Source of the DNA: Clostridia bacterium
GTDB taxonomy: Bacteria; Bacillota; Clostridia; Christensenellales; Borkfalkiaceae
Direction: 5' to 3'
Assembly (NCBI GenBank): GCA_028720205.1
Contig: JAQYLE010000037.1
Location: 27,797 to 91,796, forward strand
Length of the DNA stretch: 64,000 bases
Part shown: piece by piece, positions 8,904 through 18,157 of the stretch
How the letters are laid out: every line of letters starts with the position of its first letter
Position numbering within the stretch: the stretch's first letter is position 1
Program-made: the position numbers and the translations under genes
The notes under the pieces: generated by a model
The model's database searches: none
Told to the model about the DNA's origin: nothing
The model's input: the letters and a program-made list of their open reading frames with translations, nothing else

Positions 8904-8919
8904 AAACGAATGTTCGTTT
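8904..8919. promoter_or_regulatory. Palindromic operator candidate in the uvrBA leader
   Basis: Perfect 16-bp palindrome aaacgaatgttcgttt just downstream of the predicted transcription start. uvrB is an SOS gene in many bacteria, so a LexA site is plausible. The site differs from the classic Gram-positive box, which has CGAAC and GTTCG four bases apart. Confidence 0.55.
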
Positions 8920-8920
8920 T

Positions 8921-8953
8921 TATCTGCATGCCGGTTAATATTCTATCTGCATG
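8921..8953 (+). repeat. 10-bp direct repeat in the uvrB leader
   Basis: tatctgcatg occurs at 8921-8930 and 8944-8953 (period 23), between the operator candidate and the uvrB ribosome site. The second copy also forms the short palindrome CTGCATGGCAG. Confidence 0.5.
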
Positions 8954-8981
8954 GCAGTGAATAAAGGAGGGCGCACGGGAG

Positions 8982-11015
8982 ATGGAAACAAATCGGGCGG
9001 CGGCAAACGCGGCGGAAAGAATGCGCGCGGAAGAACAAACGGCGGCAAAGGCGTTTATTCTGCACGCGCCGTACGCGCCCACAGGCGACCAGCCGCAGGC
9101 CATTGAAAAACTTACGGAGGGTGTGAACGACGGCGTGCGCACGCAGGTACTCATCGGCGTGACGGGCAGCGGCAAAACGTTCACCATGGCGAACGTGATA
9201 AAAAACGTCAACCGTCCCACGCTGGTAATTGCGCATAACAAAACGCTCGCCGCGCAACTTTGCAACGAATTCCGTGAATTTTTTCCCGAAAACCGCGTGG
9301 AATATTTCGTTTCGTACTACGATTATTATCAGCCGGAAAGTTACGTTCCTTCCACCGATACGTATATCGAAAAAGATTTATCGATGAACGACGAAATCGA
9401 TAAACTGCGCAACAGCGCCACGTGCGCTTTAATGGAGAGAAACGACGTTATCGTAGTGGCTTCCGTTTCGTGCATTTACGGCTTGGGCGCGCCCGAAGAA
9501 TATTTCCGCCTTTCGATTTCTCTTCGCCCCGGCATGGAATTTCCGCGCGACGAACTGACGCGCAGACTCATCGAATTGCAATACGCGCGTTCGGACGCCG
9601 ATTTCCGCCGTTCCACCTTCCGCGTGCGCGGCGATACGCTGGAAATTTTTCCCGCTTCAGCTTCGGAAGTGGCGATCCGCGTGGAGTATTTCGGCGACGA
9701 GATCGATAAAATTTACGAAGTGGAGGCGCTGACGGGGAATCGGGTAAACGAACTTTCTCACGCGGCTATTTTTCCCGCTTCGCAATACGCCGTGGGCACG
9801 GAAAAACTGCGCGCGGCGCTTTGCATGATCGAAGAGGATCTGAAAGGCGAAGTGAAGGCGTTTGAAGAAAGCGGCAAATTGTTGGAAGCGCAGCGGCTGA
9901 AACAGCGCACCGAACACGACGTAGAGATGATGCGCGAGATAGGCTATTGCAGCGGCATAGAAAATTACAGCCGCTATTTCGACGGCAGAAACCCGGGCGA
10001 GCCTTCGTTTACGCTGCTCGATTACTTTCCCAAAGGCGAATTTTTAGTGTTCATCGACGAAAGCCATATGACGATTCCTCAAATCCGCGCGATGTACCAC
10101 GGCGATTATTCACGCAAAAAAAATCTGGTGGATTACGGCTTCCGCATGCGTTCGGCATACGATAACAGGCCGCTTACCTTCGAAGAATTCGACGCGCGCG
10201 TGCCGCAACTCATCTGCGTTTCGGCAACGCCCGCTCCGTACGAACTGCAACAGGCGGGGCAGGTGGCGGAACAACTCATCCGCCCCACGGGACTGCTCGA
10301 CCCCGAAATATCCGTGCGGCAGACGCGCGGGCAGATCGACGATCTGCTTTCGGAAATCAATAAGGTAAAAGAAACGGGCGGCCGCGTTTTAATCACCACG
10401 CTTACAAAGCGTATGGCGGAAGAACTCACCGATTATTTAAAGGAGCACGGCATAAAAGTGCGGTATATGCACAGCGACATCGACACGCTGGAACGGGTGG
10501 ATATCGTAAACGGCTTGCGCGCGGGCGAGTTCGACGTGCTCTGCGGAATAAACCTGTTGCGCGAAGGGCTGGATATGCCCGAAGTGAAACTGGTGGCGAT
10601 CCTCGACGCGGATAAAGAGGGTTTTTTGCGCAGCGATACGGCGCTGATACAAACGATAGGAAGAGCCGCGCGCAACGCCGAAGGGCGCGTGATTATGTAC
10701 GCCGATACGGTAACGGACAGCATGCGCCGCGCCATCGACGAAACTTCCCGCCGCCGCGCCGTGCAGAAGGCGTATAACGAAGCGCACGGCATTACGCCCA
10801 GAACCATCGTGAAAGAAATAAAATCCACTCTCGTCATCAGTAAAAAGGCGAAGAACGCGGACGAAATCAAGGCGAAAGATATTCCCGACGAGATTGAAAA
10901 ATTAAAAGCGCTGATGCGCGTTGCCGGCGCCAATCTCGATTTCGAACGGGCGATAGAGATCCGCGATAAAATTTCGGAATTAAGGGCGCGGTTGGCAAAA
11001 TTGACGAAAAAATAA
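8982..11015 (+). CDS. uvrB: Excinuclease ABC subunit B
   Basis: Nucleotide excision repair helicase-like subunit, 677 residues. It takes damaged DNA from UvrA and recruits UvrC. It has GDQPQAI and the Walker A GVTGSGKT (about 61-68), the beta-hairpin region rich in Tyr ([12 protein letters not shown]), the DEAD-type motif FIDESHM, helicase motif [11 protein letters not shown] and the C-terminal UVR coiled coil that binds UvrC. The N-terminus is about 20 residues longer than usual; AGGAGG is 11 bases from the chosen ATG. It is followed by uvrA after 28 bases, so the two form an operon under the promoter at 8861. Confidence 0.97.
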   Translation: METNRAAANAAERMRAEEQTAAKAFILHAPYAPTGDQPQAIEKLTEGVNDGVRTQVLIGVTGSGKTFTMANVIKNVNRPTLVIAHNKTLAAQLCNEFREFFPENRVEYFVSYYDYYQPESYVPSTDTYIEKDLSMNDEIDKLRNSATCALMERNDVIVVASVSCIYGLGAPEEYFRLSISLRPGMEFPRDELTRRLIELQYARSDADFRRSTFRVRGDTLEIFPASASEVAIRVEYFGDEIDKIYEVEALTGNRVNELSHAAIFPASQYAVGTEKLRAALCMIEEDLKGEVKAFEESGKLLEAQRLKQRTEHDVEMMREIGYCSGIENYSRYFDGRNPGEPSFTLLDYFPKGEFLVFIDESHMTIPQIRAMYHGDYSRKKNLVDYGFRMRSAYDNRPLTFEEFDARVPQLICVSATPAPYELQQAGQVAEQLIRPTGLLDPEISVRQTRGQIDDLLSEINKVKETGGRVLITTLTKRMAEELTDYLKEHGIKVRYMHSDIDTLERVDIVNGLRAGEFDVLCGINLLREGLDMPEVKLVAILDADKEGFLRSDTALIQTIGRAARNAEGRVIMYADTVTDSMRRAIDETSRRRAVQKAYNEAHGITPRTIVKEIKSTLVISKKAKNADEIKAKDIPDEIEKLKALMRVAGANLDFERAIEIRDKISELRARLAKLTKK

Positions 11016-11043
11016 ACGACGTAAAGCAAAAGAAGGGGTAACC

Positions 11044-13872
11044 ATGCAGGAAAATATCGTAGTAAAAGGCGCAAAAGAAAATAATTTAAAAAATATAACC
11101 GTAACGATTCCCCGCAACAAACTCACGGTGTTTACGGGGCTTTCGGGCAGCGGTAAATCCACGCTGGCGTTCGAAACGATTTTCGCGGAGGGACAGAGGC
11201 GGTACGTGGAAAGCCTTTCTTCCTATGCGCGGCAGTTTTTAGGGCAGATGGAAAAACCGGACGTGGAGAGCATAGAGGGCTTGTCGCCCGCCGTTTCCAT
11301 CGATCAGAAAACCACTTCGAGAAACCCGCGCTCCACGGTGGGCACGGTGACGGAAATTTACGATTATTTCCGTTTGTTATTTGCGCGCGTGGGGGTGGTG
11401 CATTGCCCGAAGTGCGGCCGTGAAATCCGCCGCCAGACGGTGGACGAAATCGCCGACAGGGTACTTGCCATGCCCGCGGGCAGTAAAATTTTAATCAACG
11501 CGCCCGTGGTGCGCGGCAGAAAGGGAGAATACGTAAAGGAACTGCAAAACTATAAAAAAAGCGGCTACGCCCGCGTGAAAATAGACGGCAACGTCTACGA
11601 TTTACAGGAAGAAATTCACCTGGAAAAAAATATAAGGCATAATATTTCCGTCGTCGTCGATCGGCTGGTGGTGAAAGAGGGCGTGGAAAAGCGGCTTGCC
11701 GATTCGCTTGAAACCGCGTTGAAACTTGCCGACGGTCTGGTGATTATCGATTGTAACGGCAACGAGGAATTGTTTTCCACGTCGTACGCCTGCCCCGATT
11801 GCGGCGTATCCATCGAAGAGGTGGAACCGCGGCTTTTTTCGTTCAACACGCCTTACGGAGCCTGTCCCGAATGTCTGGGGCTGGGCTTTAAACAACTCGT
11901 CGACCCCGATCTGATCTGCCCCGATAAAACGAAAACGCTGCGCGAGGGGGCGATTCACGTGGCGGGGTGGTGCCTGGAAAGCAGCGCGCAGACGCAGATG
12001 TATGTAAATTCGCTTGCGAAACGTTACGGATTTTCGCTGGACGTTCCCGTCAAAGATCTGCCCAAAGAGGCGTACGATCTGCTGATGTACGGCAACGGCG
12101 GCGAACAGTTCGATATGTCGTACGAAACGCGTACCTTTTCGGGTAGTTACAAAACGTCGTGGGAAGGGTTCGTAAACAATCTGCAACGCCGCTACCGTCA
12201 GACCTCGTCGGACGGGGTAAAATACGATATAGAGCGGTATATGCGCACCATGCCGTGCGAGGCGTGCGGCGGAAAGAGGTTGAAAAAGGAAGCGCTCGCC
12301 GTTACGGTGGGCGGAAAAAACATTTACGAACTGACTTCGCTTTCCGTAGAAAAACTGCTTGATTTTTTAGACGGCTTGCAGTTTTCCGCAAGCGAAACGC
12401 TGATTGCGGAAGGAATTTTAAAGGAAATAAAAAGCCGCCTCGGTTTTTTGAAAAACGTAGGCCTGCAATACCTTACTCTTTCCCGTTCGGCGGTGGGGCT
12501 TTCGGGCGGCGAGGCGCAGCGTATACGGCTCGCCACGCAGATAGGCAGCGCGCTGACGGGCGTTTTGTATATTTTAGACGAGCCGAGCATAGGGCTTCAC
12601 CAGCGCGACAACGAAAAACTGCTTTCCTCGTTGCAGGGGCTTCGCGATCTCGGCAATACGCTGATTGTGGTGGAACACGACGAAGATACGATACGCGCGG
12701 CGGATTATCTGGTTGATATAGGACCTTACGCGGGCGTGCACGGCGGAGAAGTGGTGGCGTGCGGCACACAGCAGGATATTATGAACGAGCCGCGTTCGAT
12801 CACGGGCGATTATCTGGCGGGCAGGCGCAGGATCTCCGTACCTGAAACGCGCGCTCTGCCGGATAACAGGTGGCTGAAAGTCAACGATTGCAGGCAGAAC
12901 AATTTAAAGGGGATTTCCGTTGCTTTTCCCGTGGGGTTGTTCACGGCGGTGACGGGGGTTTCCGGCAGCGGCAAATCGTCGCTCATCAACGAAATATTGT
13001 ATCCCGCGATGGCGGACGAACTCAACGGCGCGCGCCTGCCCAAGGGCAAATCGGGCGCGATAGAGGGCATGGAATATTTCGATAAAGTGATAGCGATCGA
13101 TCAATCGCCCATCGGCAGAACGCCGCGCAGCAACCCCGCCACGTACACGGGGGTGTTCAATACCATTCGCGAACTGTACGCCGCCACGCAGGACGCGAAA
13201 GAGCGCGGGTATAAGGCGGGCAGATTTTCCTTTAACATGGCGGGCGGCAGGTGCGAGCACTGCTTCGGCGACGGCATTATCAAGATAGAAATGCACTTTC
13301 TGCCCGATATTTTCGTGCCGTGCGAGGTGTGCGGCGGCAAACGCTACAACCGCGAAACGCTGGAAGTGAAATACAAGGGCAAATCGATCGCCGACGTGCT
13401 GGATATGACGATAGACGAGGCGTGCGAATTTTTCCGCCCCCTGCCCTCCATTTACAACAAGATAAAAACGCTGGAAGAAGTGGGACTGGGCTATATGAAA
13501 CTGGGGCAGAGCGCCACCACCCTTTCGGGCGGAGAAGCGCAACGCGTAAAACTCGCCGCCGAACTTTCCAAACGTTCCACGGGCAGAACGGCGTATATTT
13601 TAGACGAGCCCACCACGGGGTTGCATTCGTACGACGTGGACAAACTGTTAAAAATTCTTATCCGCCTGCGCAACGCGGGCAATACCGTTATCGTAATCGA
13701 GCATAATTTAGACGTGATCAAATGCGCCGATTATATCGTGGATTTAGGTCCCGAAGGCGGCGACGGCGGCGGCACGGTGGTGGCGTGCGGCACGCCCGAA
13801 GAAGTGGCGGCGTGCGAAAAGAGTTACACGGGCGCGTTTTTGAAAAAAATACTGCCGCGCGTAAAAGCGTAA
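11044..13872 (+). CDS. uvrA: Excinuclease ABC subunit A
   Basis: Damage-sensing ATPase of nucleotide excision repair, 942 residues, full length. There are two ABC ATPase halves with Walker [10 protein letters not shown] (about 32-40) and GVSGSGKSS, and two LSGGEAQR signatures. Zinc modules are CPDCG...CPECLG in the insertion region and CEHC...CEVCGGKRY in the second half. AAGGGG lies close upstream of the ATG. A terminator-like nested palindrome follows. Confidence 0.97.
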   Translation: MQENIVVKGAKENNLKNITVTIPRNKLTVFTGLSGSGKSTLAFETIFAEGQRRYVESLSSYARQFLGQMEKPDVESIEGLSPAVSIDQKTTSRNPRSTVGTVTEIYDYFRLLFARVGVVHCPKCGREIRRQTVDEIADRVLAMPAGSKILINAPVVRGRKGEYVKELQNYKKSGYARVKIDGNVYDLQEEIHLEKNIRHNISVVVDRLVVKEGVEKRLADSLETALKLADGLVIIDCNGNEELFSTSYACPDCGVSIEEVEPRLFSFNTPYGACPECLGLGFKQLVDPDLICPDKTKTLREGAIHVAGWCLESSAQTQMYVNSLAKRYGFSLDVPVKDLPKEAYDLLMYGNGGEQFDMSYETRTFSGSYKTSWEGFVNNLQRRYRQTSSDGVKYDIERYMRTMPCEACGGKRLKKEALAVTVGGKNIYELTSLSVEKLLDFLDGLQFSASETLIAEGILKEIKSRLGFLKNVGLQYLTLSRSAVGLSGGEAQRIRLATQIGSALTGVLYILDEPSIGLHQRDNEKLLSSLQGLRDLGNTLIVVEHDEDTIRAADYLVDIGPYAGVHGGEVVACGTQQDIMNEPRSITGDYLAGRRRISVPETRALPDNRWLKVNDCRQNNLKGISVAFPVGLFTAVTGVSGSGKSSLINEILYPAMADELNGARLPKGKSGAIEGMEYFDKVIAIDQSPIGRTPRSNPATYTGVFNTIRELYAATQDAKERGYKAGRFSFNMAGGRCEHCFGDGIIKIEMHFLPDIFVPCEVCGGKRYNRETLEVKYKGKSIADVLDMTIDEACEFFRPLPSIYNKIKTLEEVGLGYMKLGQSATTLSGGEAQRVKLAAELSKRSTGRTAYILDEPTTGLHSYDVDKLLKILIRLRNAGNTVIVIEHNLDVIKCADYIVDLGPEGGDGGGTVVACGTPEEVAACEKSYTGAFLKKILPRVKA

Positions 13873-13894
13873 ACCGTAACCGAACAAGACGAAA

Positions 13895-14021
13895 GGGGCT
13901 GTCGCGTTAAACATTTTTTATGCAATATGATATAAAAACGGCTTAAAACACTATAGTTCAAAGCCGTTTTTTTGCATAATTATTTATTTTTTAGCGTTTA
14001 TGCGCTTAACGCGACAACCCC
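13895..14021. repeat. Nested palindromic element with 16-bp terminal inverted repeats
   Basis: Arms at 13895-13910 (ggggctgtcgcgttaa) and 14006-14021 (ttaacgcgacaacccc) match at 15 of 16 positions. Between them lies a second palindrome centred on the terminator at 13935-13970, flanked by tgcaatat/tgcataat. The 127-bp size, terminal repeats and lack of coding suggest a MITE or REP-like element. It lies between converging genes and may now serve as a two-way terminator. No target-site duplication was visible. Confidence 0.55.
13935..13973 (+). terminator. uvrA: Intrinsic terminator after uvrA
   Basis: A 10-bp stem, aaaacggctt with aagccgtttt, has a 16-base loop and seven T. A run of A on the left also gives a T run on the minus strand, so it can serve the converging acetyltransferase gene too. 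Confidence 0.7.
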
Positions 14022-14066
14022 GGTTTTTTCGTGCGTTTTACGCCGGTATACATGCGCTTTTCGCCG

Positions 14067-14690
14067 TTATTCCTGCGTTTTCAGTTCGTCGGGGATTTTT
14101 TTATCGCGGTAGTAATACGTTTTGTCTTTTTCGCCTATTTCGCGCAAAATACGGCAGGGGTTGCCCGCGGCGACTACGCCCGCCGGCAGATCTTTCGTTA
14201 CCACGCTGCCCGCGCCTACTACCGTGTTATCGCCTATGCTTACGCCGGGAAGAACGATTACGCCCGCGCCCAGCCAGCAGTTTCTGCCTATTTTTACGGG
14301 CAGATTGAACTGATAGCCTTTTTCGCGCAGAGGCGGATAAACGGGGTGTCCTGCGGAGGCAAGCGTAACGTTGGGCCCAATCATTGTATTGTCGCCCACG
14401 TAAATATGCGTATCGTCCACCGCGGTAAGGTTGAAATTCGCGTATACAAAGTTGCCGAAGTGGCAGTGTTTTCCGCCGAAGTTGGCGTGAAAGGGCGGCT
14501 CTATGTAGCATCCTTCGCCTATTTCCGCAAACATTTCTTTCAGCAGTTTTTCGCGCTTTTCTTTTTCTTCGGGGCGCGTGGCGTTAAAATCGTACAGTTT
14601 GCTTAAACACGCCGTCTGCTCCTTTAAAATTTCAGGGTCGTTCGGGGCGTAAATTTCGCCCGTGTGCAGTTTTTCTTTCATCGTACTCAT
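14067..14690 (-). CDS. Maltose/galactoside O-acetyltransferase family protein
   Basis: 207 residues. A Maa-type N-terminal helical cap (MKEKLHTGEIYAPNDPEI, KLLKEMF) is followed by a left-handed beta-helix of hexapeptide repeats. The family acetylates the 6-hydroxyl of sugars with acetyl-CoA. The active-site His is in the usual ASAGHPV context; the ends IGRNCWLGAGV and DLPAGVVAAGNPCR are typical. The ATG at 14690 has GGGAG 7 bases upstream; longer readings lack a ribosome site. The true acceptor (maltose, galactoside, cell-wall sugar) is unknown. Confidence 0.9.
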   Translation of the reverse strand: MSTMKEKLHTGEIYAPNDPEILKEQTACLSKLYDFNATRPEEKEKREKLLKEMFAEIGEGCYIEPPFHANFGGKHCHFGNFVYANFNLTAVDDTHIYVGDNTMIGPNVTLASAGHPVYPPLREKGYQFNLPVKIGRNCWLGAGVIVLPGVSIGDNTVVGAGSVVTKDLPAGVVAAGNPCRILREIGEKDKTYYYRDKKIPDELKTQE

Positions 14691-14861
14691 GGTTATGCTC
14701 CCCGCGCGGCGTAAATCTTTTTTTTGCGTTTTTTTGCGTTTTTTCCGCAATCTTTTCGCTGCGCTTTTACGCAGATAGTATAGCACAAAATTGAAAAAAC
14801 TGCGCGGAAAAAACAGCGGAAAACGCAATTTTTTTTCGCGTTTGAAAAATTATTATGCCTG

Positions 14862-15104
14862 TCAGAGTATTTTTTTTATTTTTACCGCGCCGCAAAGCAG
14901 ATCGGAATACGAGTACGCCGTTTTCCCCAGAAAGTTTTTTTCGTCCGGCTGTACGGTGAAAAGAGCGGGGTATACCCCCGAAAGCACGCCCGAAAACGTG
15001 AGGGATTTGTTTCTGCCTAAATTTACGTTGACGCTTACTTTCGAAAGCGCGCACGTCTTTACGAATTCTTTTACTGCGGTTAAATTACGGGTATTTTTCA
15101 ACAT
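14862..15104 (-). CDS. veg: Veg-family protein (DUF1021)
   Basis: 80 residues. The pattern SGVLSGVYPALFTV and TAYSYSDLLCGAVKI matches the Sm-like fold of Bacillus Veg, which is small, widespread in Firmicutes and linked to biofilm control. The ribosome site before the ATG at 15104 is weak. It is transcribed away from the SipL-like gene. The call comes from pattern memory, not a search. Confidence 0.75.
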   Translation of the reverse strand: MLKNTRNLTAVKEFVKTCALSKVSVNVNLGRNKSLTFSGVLSGVYPALFTVQPDEKNFLGKTAYSYSDLLCGAVKIKKIL

Positions 15105-15267
15105 ACTTTTATTGTTTCTGATTTTTCTTTTCTTTATTCCCGGAAAGAAGAAACGGTGAAAGCATATTTTACGCTTTTACGGCGATGTTTTTCCTTTATG
15201 TCATATTTCGTAGGCGCGGCGAATAGAATAGTCAAGGACGAAAAGCCGATACAGGAGGCGATAAAAA

Positions 15268-16020
15268 ATGATCAAACCCGAATATGCAACTTACCGTTAT
15301 ACGAAAAAGACCGGCTCCGCCGCGGCGCAATCGAAAGTGGAATGCCGCGTTTCCGGCAGCGAAATCAGCGAGATTTTAGCGGTGCGCGCCGAAGCGTATC
15401 CCGCGCTCTGTACGTGCGGAGATAAGCAGGTGGATTACGGCGGCAAGGCGCTTTTTACCATTGTGTACGTCGACGGCGAAAAGCGTATCTGCCGCGCGGA
15501 ACGCGGCGTGGAATTTTCTCACCGCATTGCGTGCGACGAAGCGGAGGAGGAATGTTTCGCCTCGATTGTATGTAAGGTAGACGACGTATCGCATCGCAGA
15601 GAAGGTTCGAATATAGTGGTTGCGGCGGTGGTGCGGGCAAACGCCGAAATCTACCGCGACGAAGAGTTTTCGTATCTGACGGGCGGGGAAAATTTAGCGG
15701 TGAAAAAGGAAGGAGGCACGTTTACCCGTATTTCTATAACGAACGTAGACGGCGAAGAAAACGACGAGTTCGAAACGGACTATTTTACCGACGTGCTGGT
15801 GCACGGCGAAACGATTTACGTTAAAAACGTGTCGTGCGAAAACGGCACGGCGAAAGCGGAAGGAGAAATCGCGCTGAACGTGTGCGTTTTAAAGGGCGAC
15901 GACGCGCCCGCTTCGTACGAACGGCTGATTCCGTTTTCGGTAGAAACTCCCGCGCCGTATTTCTGCGACGAGAACTGGCAAAGAGAAAACTCCTCCGGCG
16001 CGGAAAGAAACGAAACGTAA
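15268..16020 (+). CDS. SipL-like DUF3794 (SPOCS) protein, 5' half before an in-frame TAA
   Basis: 250 residues with a first SPOCS-type domain (about 25-125; ILAVRAEAYP, GKALFTIVYVDGEKR) and the start of a second one (FTDVLVHGETIYVKNV). DUF3794 proteins with a C-terminal LysM, such as SipL, help attach the spore coat in clostridia. The frame ends at TAA 16018-16020 but stays open for another 279 codons that carry the rest of the second domain and the LysM. So this is the front of one broken, read-through or mis-sequenced gene. GGAGG lies 9 bases before the ATG. Confidence 0.75.
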   Translation: MIKPEYATYRYTKKTGSAAAQSKVECRVSGSEISEILAVRAEAYPALCTCGDKQVDYGGKALFTIVYVDGEKRICRAERGVEFSHRIACDEAEEECFASIVCKVDDVSHRREGSNIVVAAVVRANAEIYRDEEFSYLTGGENLAVKKEGGTFTRISITNVDGEENDEFETDYFTDVLVHGETIYVKNVSCENGTAKAEGEIALNVCVLKGDDAPASYERLIPFSVETPAPYFCDENWQRENSSGAERNET

Positions 16021-16083
16021 GATAACGGCGGCGGAAAAGACGGAACGAACGGGGTAGAGGCGAAAATAAGCGCTCGCGCTACG

Positions 16084-16857
16084 TTGAAATCGGCTAATTT
16101 ATCGGTGGAGACGTCGGAAGAAAAAAACAAGAGCACGGTGCGCGCGCAGTTAGCCTTTTCCGTGCAGATTACGCAGTTCACGCCGGAAAAGATAGATTTC
16201 TGCACGGACGCGTTCTCCACAAAACAGCAGGTGCTGCTGCGTACGGAACAGAAAACGTACAGGCGTTTGAAAGGAATAAAAACGTATGTTAAAAAAGCGG
16301 AGGGTATCGCCGCGCTGAACGCGCCGATCGATTATACCACGTCGTTTCTGGCGGCGGCGTTGCCGAAAGCGGAAATCGAGGTAAAACCTGCGGGCGAAAA
16401 CGCGATAGAAATAGAAGGCGCGGCTTCGGCGCGGGTGATTTTAACGGATAAAGACGGCGTGCGTTCGGCGGATATGACGTTGCCCTTCCTGTTTAACGAA
16501 ACGTGCGACGCCTCGTTGCTTTCGGGCGAAACGGAGTTTGAAGCGGAAGCGATTGCCTGCGGCATTTCGTTAAAGCAGAAAAAAGAGGGCGAAGCGGAAG
16601 CGGAAGCCACCATAAAAATCACCGTGTCTTTTTACGAAACCGTGTCCGTATCGTACGTCGCTTCGGCGGAAGAGGGAGAAGAATACGGCGAGGAAACCGG
16701 CGCGATGTCGATATTTCTGCCGCGTTGCGGCGACGGACTCTGGGAAACGGCGAAAGCGCTGCGCAAAACGCCCGAAGAATTGCAACGCAGCAATCCCGAT
16801 CTTACGTTTCCTTTAAAAGAGAAAGAACGTATTTTAATTTATAACCGAAAACAGTAA
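16084..16857 (+). CDS. SipL-like protein, 3' half with SPOCS domain and C-terminal LysM
   Basis: Same reading frame as the preceding ORF. The coding signal actually begins right after the TAA (codons for DNGGGKDGTNGVEAKISARA). The start at 16084 is a TTG without a ribosome site and is only nominal. It contains the end of one SPOCS domain, a third (TFSTKQQVLL-like context, about residues 40-190) and a LysM-like end (GDGLWETAKALRKTPEEL, then NPDLTFPLKEKERILIY). A free-standing protein would lack its N-terminal half. It is followed by a strong hairpin terminator. Confidence 0.65.
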   Translation: MKSANLSVETSEEKNKSTVRAQLAFSVQITQFTPEKIDFCTDAFSTKQQVLLRTEQKTYRRLKGIKTYVKKAEGIAALNAPIDYTTSFLAAALPKAEIEVKPAGENAIEIEGAASARVILTDKDGVRSADMTLPFLFNETCDASLLSGETEFEAEAIACGISLKQKKEGEAEAEATIKITVSFYETVSVSYVASAEEGEEYGEETGAMSIFLPRCGDGLWETAKALRKTPEELQRSNPDLTFPLKEKERILIYNRKQ

Positions 16858-16928
16858 AATAAGGCGTGACGAACGGCAGACGCGTGCAAGCGTTAATCGT
16901 ACGGCAACGGATTCGGCGTATTCAAAAA

Positions 16929-16964
16929 CGCGGGGTTTCTCGACGGGGAAACCCCGCGAATTTT
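16929..16964 (+). terminator. Intrinsic terminator after the SipL-like gene
   Basis: An 11-bp GC-rich stem (16929-16939 with 16948-16958) has an 8-base loop, then aatttt. The T run is short. Confidence 0.65.
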
Positions 16965-17011
16965 CTGCGCATATAATGTATACGACGAAGATACAACGGG
17001 AAAACCTTAAA

Positions 17012-17080
17012 AAGGCGTTTTACACGGTAAACAAACTTCAAATTAAACGAAAAACGCGGTAAAACTCCGCAAAACGCCTT
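17012..17080. repeat. Inverted repeat upstream of the cysE promoter
   Basis: aaggcgtttt (17012-17021) and aaaacgcctt (17071-17080) form a perfect 10-bp inverted repeat. A small GCGG/CCGC hairpin sits near the right arm. Together with the SipL terminator, promoter and leader hairpin, this fills the 343-base gap before cysE; nothing coding was seen there. Confidence 0.5.
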
Positions 17081-17087
17081 AAACCTG

Positions 17088-17116
17088 TTGACGAAAAACG
17101 CCGTTTATGCTACAAT
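17088..17116 (+). promoter_or_regulatory. cysE: Sigma-A promoter of cysE
   Basis: TTGACG (17088-17093), a 17-base spacer and TACAAT (17111-17116). Transcription would begin near 17123 and give a leader of about 78 bases. Confidence 0.8.
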
Positions 17117-17140
17117 TAACAAGAATTATAAAAGAATGTT

Positions 17141-17174
17141 AAGGCGGAAGAACCGTGAACGGTTCCGCCGCCTT
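17141..17174 (+). promoter_or_regulatory. Strong hairpin in the cysE 5' leader
   Basis: AAGGCGG (17141-17147) pairs with CCGCCTT (17168-17174), and GAACCG (17150-17155) with CGGTTC (17160-17165), with a TGAA loop. It is not followed by a T run. It ends about 10 bases before the ribosome site and may stabilise the mRNA or tune translation. No T-box or S-box core was seen. Confidence 0.55.
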
Positions 17175-17200
17175 CGCGGATAGAGGAGCAGGTAAATTTT

Positions 17201-18106
17201 ATGCGGGAAAACGCAAAGGAAATCGCAAAGAAAAACGCGGAAAACAGCGCGGAGAATCATACGGACGAAAGTCGGGAAAAAGGGGAGAGATTCGGCGAAA
17301 CGCTGTTTCGCGCGGCGAATGCGGCGGCGGAAGAACTCGGCTCGCACGAAAAGGTGAAAGACCTTTCCGGTCTTTGTCTGTTTGAAGAGACGATAAAAGA
17401 ACTGATCGACGACGTACGCGCCGCGTTGTTTCCCGAAGTGTTTTGCTGTAACGACAGTGCGGCGGCGCTGTTTTCCGCGGCTCAGAAACTGCGTTGTACG
17501 TTGTATTCCGCTCTGGGCGGCGACGAGGGAAAAACGGAGGAGATTTCTTTGAAATTTCTGGACGAACTGCCCGAAATGCGGCGCGTTTTATATACAGATT
17601 GCGTCGCGGGCTATCGGGGCGACCCGGCCGCCACAAGCGAAAAGGAAGTGGCGCTTTGCTATCCGTATTTTTACGCGATGTGCGTGCAACGGATCGCTCA
17701 TTTTCTCTATACGGAAAAAGTGCCCGTCCTGCCGCGGATGATGAGCGAAATAGCCCATGCCGGAACGGGCATCGATATTCACCCCGGGGCGCAGATCGGC
17801 GAGTATTTCTTTATCGATCACGGCACGGGCGTGGTAATCGGCGAAACCGCCGTGATCGGTAAAAACGTAAAACTCTATCAGGGCGTTACGCTGGGCGCGA
17901 AAAGTTTTAAAGTGAACGACGACGGCTCGTTGGTAAAGGGCATCAAGCGCCACCCGGAAGTACGCGACGACGTAGTGATTTACGCGGGCGCAACGATCCT
18001 GGGCGGCAACACGGTGATCGGAAAAGGCGCGGTGATAGGCGGTAACGCATGGGTGACGCATTCGGTAAAAGACGGCGAGGCTATACCTTCCAATTACGTT
18101 GGATAA
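17201..18106 (+). CDS. cysE: Serine O-acetyltransferase
   Basis: Makes O-acetylserine from serine and acetyl-CoA, the first step of cysteine synthesis. 301 residues: a long helical N-terminal part (about 1-185), then a hexapeptide left-handed beta-helix. Family signatures are HPGAQIG, FIDHGTGVVIGETA and YQGVTLGA. The longer N-terminus fits the EpsC/SrpH-like type rather than short Bacillus CysE. It is a single gene with its own promoter, and the next gene (ispE) starts 51 bases later. No cysK is nearby. Confidence 0.92.
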   Translation: MRENAKEIAKKNAENSAENHTDESREKGERFGETLFRAANAAAEELGSHEKVKDLSGLCLFEETIKELIDDVRAALFPEVFCCNDSAAALFSAAQKLRCTLYSALGGDEGKTEEISLKFLDELPEMRRVLYTDCVAGYRGDPAATSEKEVALCYPYFYAMCVQRIAHFLYTEKVPVLPRMMSEIAHAGTGIDIHPGAQIGEYFFIDHGTGVVIGETAVIGKNVKLYQGVTLGAKSFKVNDDGSLVKGIKRHPEVRDDVVIYAGATILGGNTVIGKGAVIGGNAWVTHSVKDGEAIPSNYVG

Positions 18107-18157
18107 TCGTTTGCGGAAGAGGTGCGCGCGGTTTTTGAAAAACAGGGAAAACGGCTT

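Noticed and set aside
8921..8953. Start of a CRISPR array in the uvrB leader
   Set aside because: Only two 10-bp copies.
14791..15159. 122-codon plus-strand ORF
   Set aside because: Antisense to the Veg-like gene, which has a recognisable family pattern.
15156..15425. 89-codon plus-strand ORF overlapping the SipL-like start
   Set aside because: Weak start, wrong frame, and the downstream half is a shadow of the real gene.
17117..17200. T-box or SAM riboswitch for cysE
   Set aside because: The leader is too short (about 78 bases) and has no specifier or T-box sequence and no terminator hairpin.
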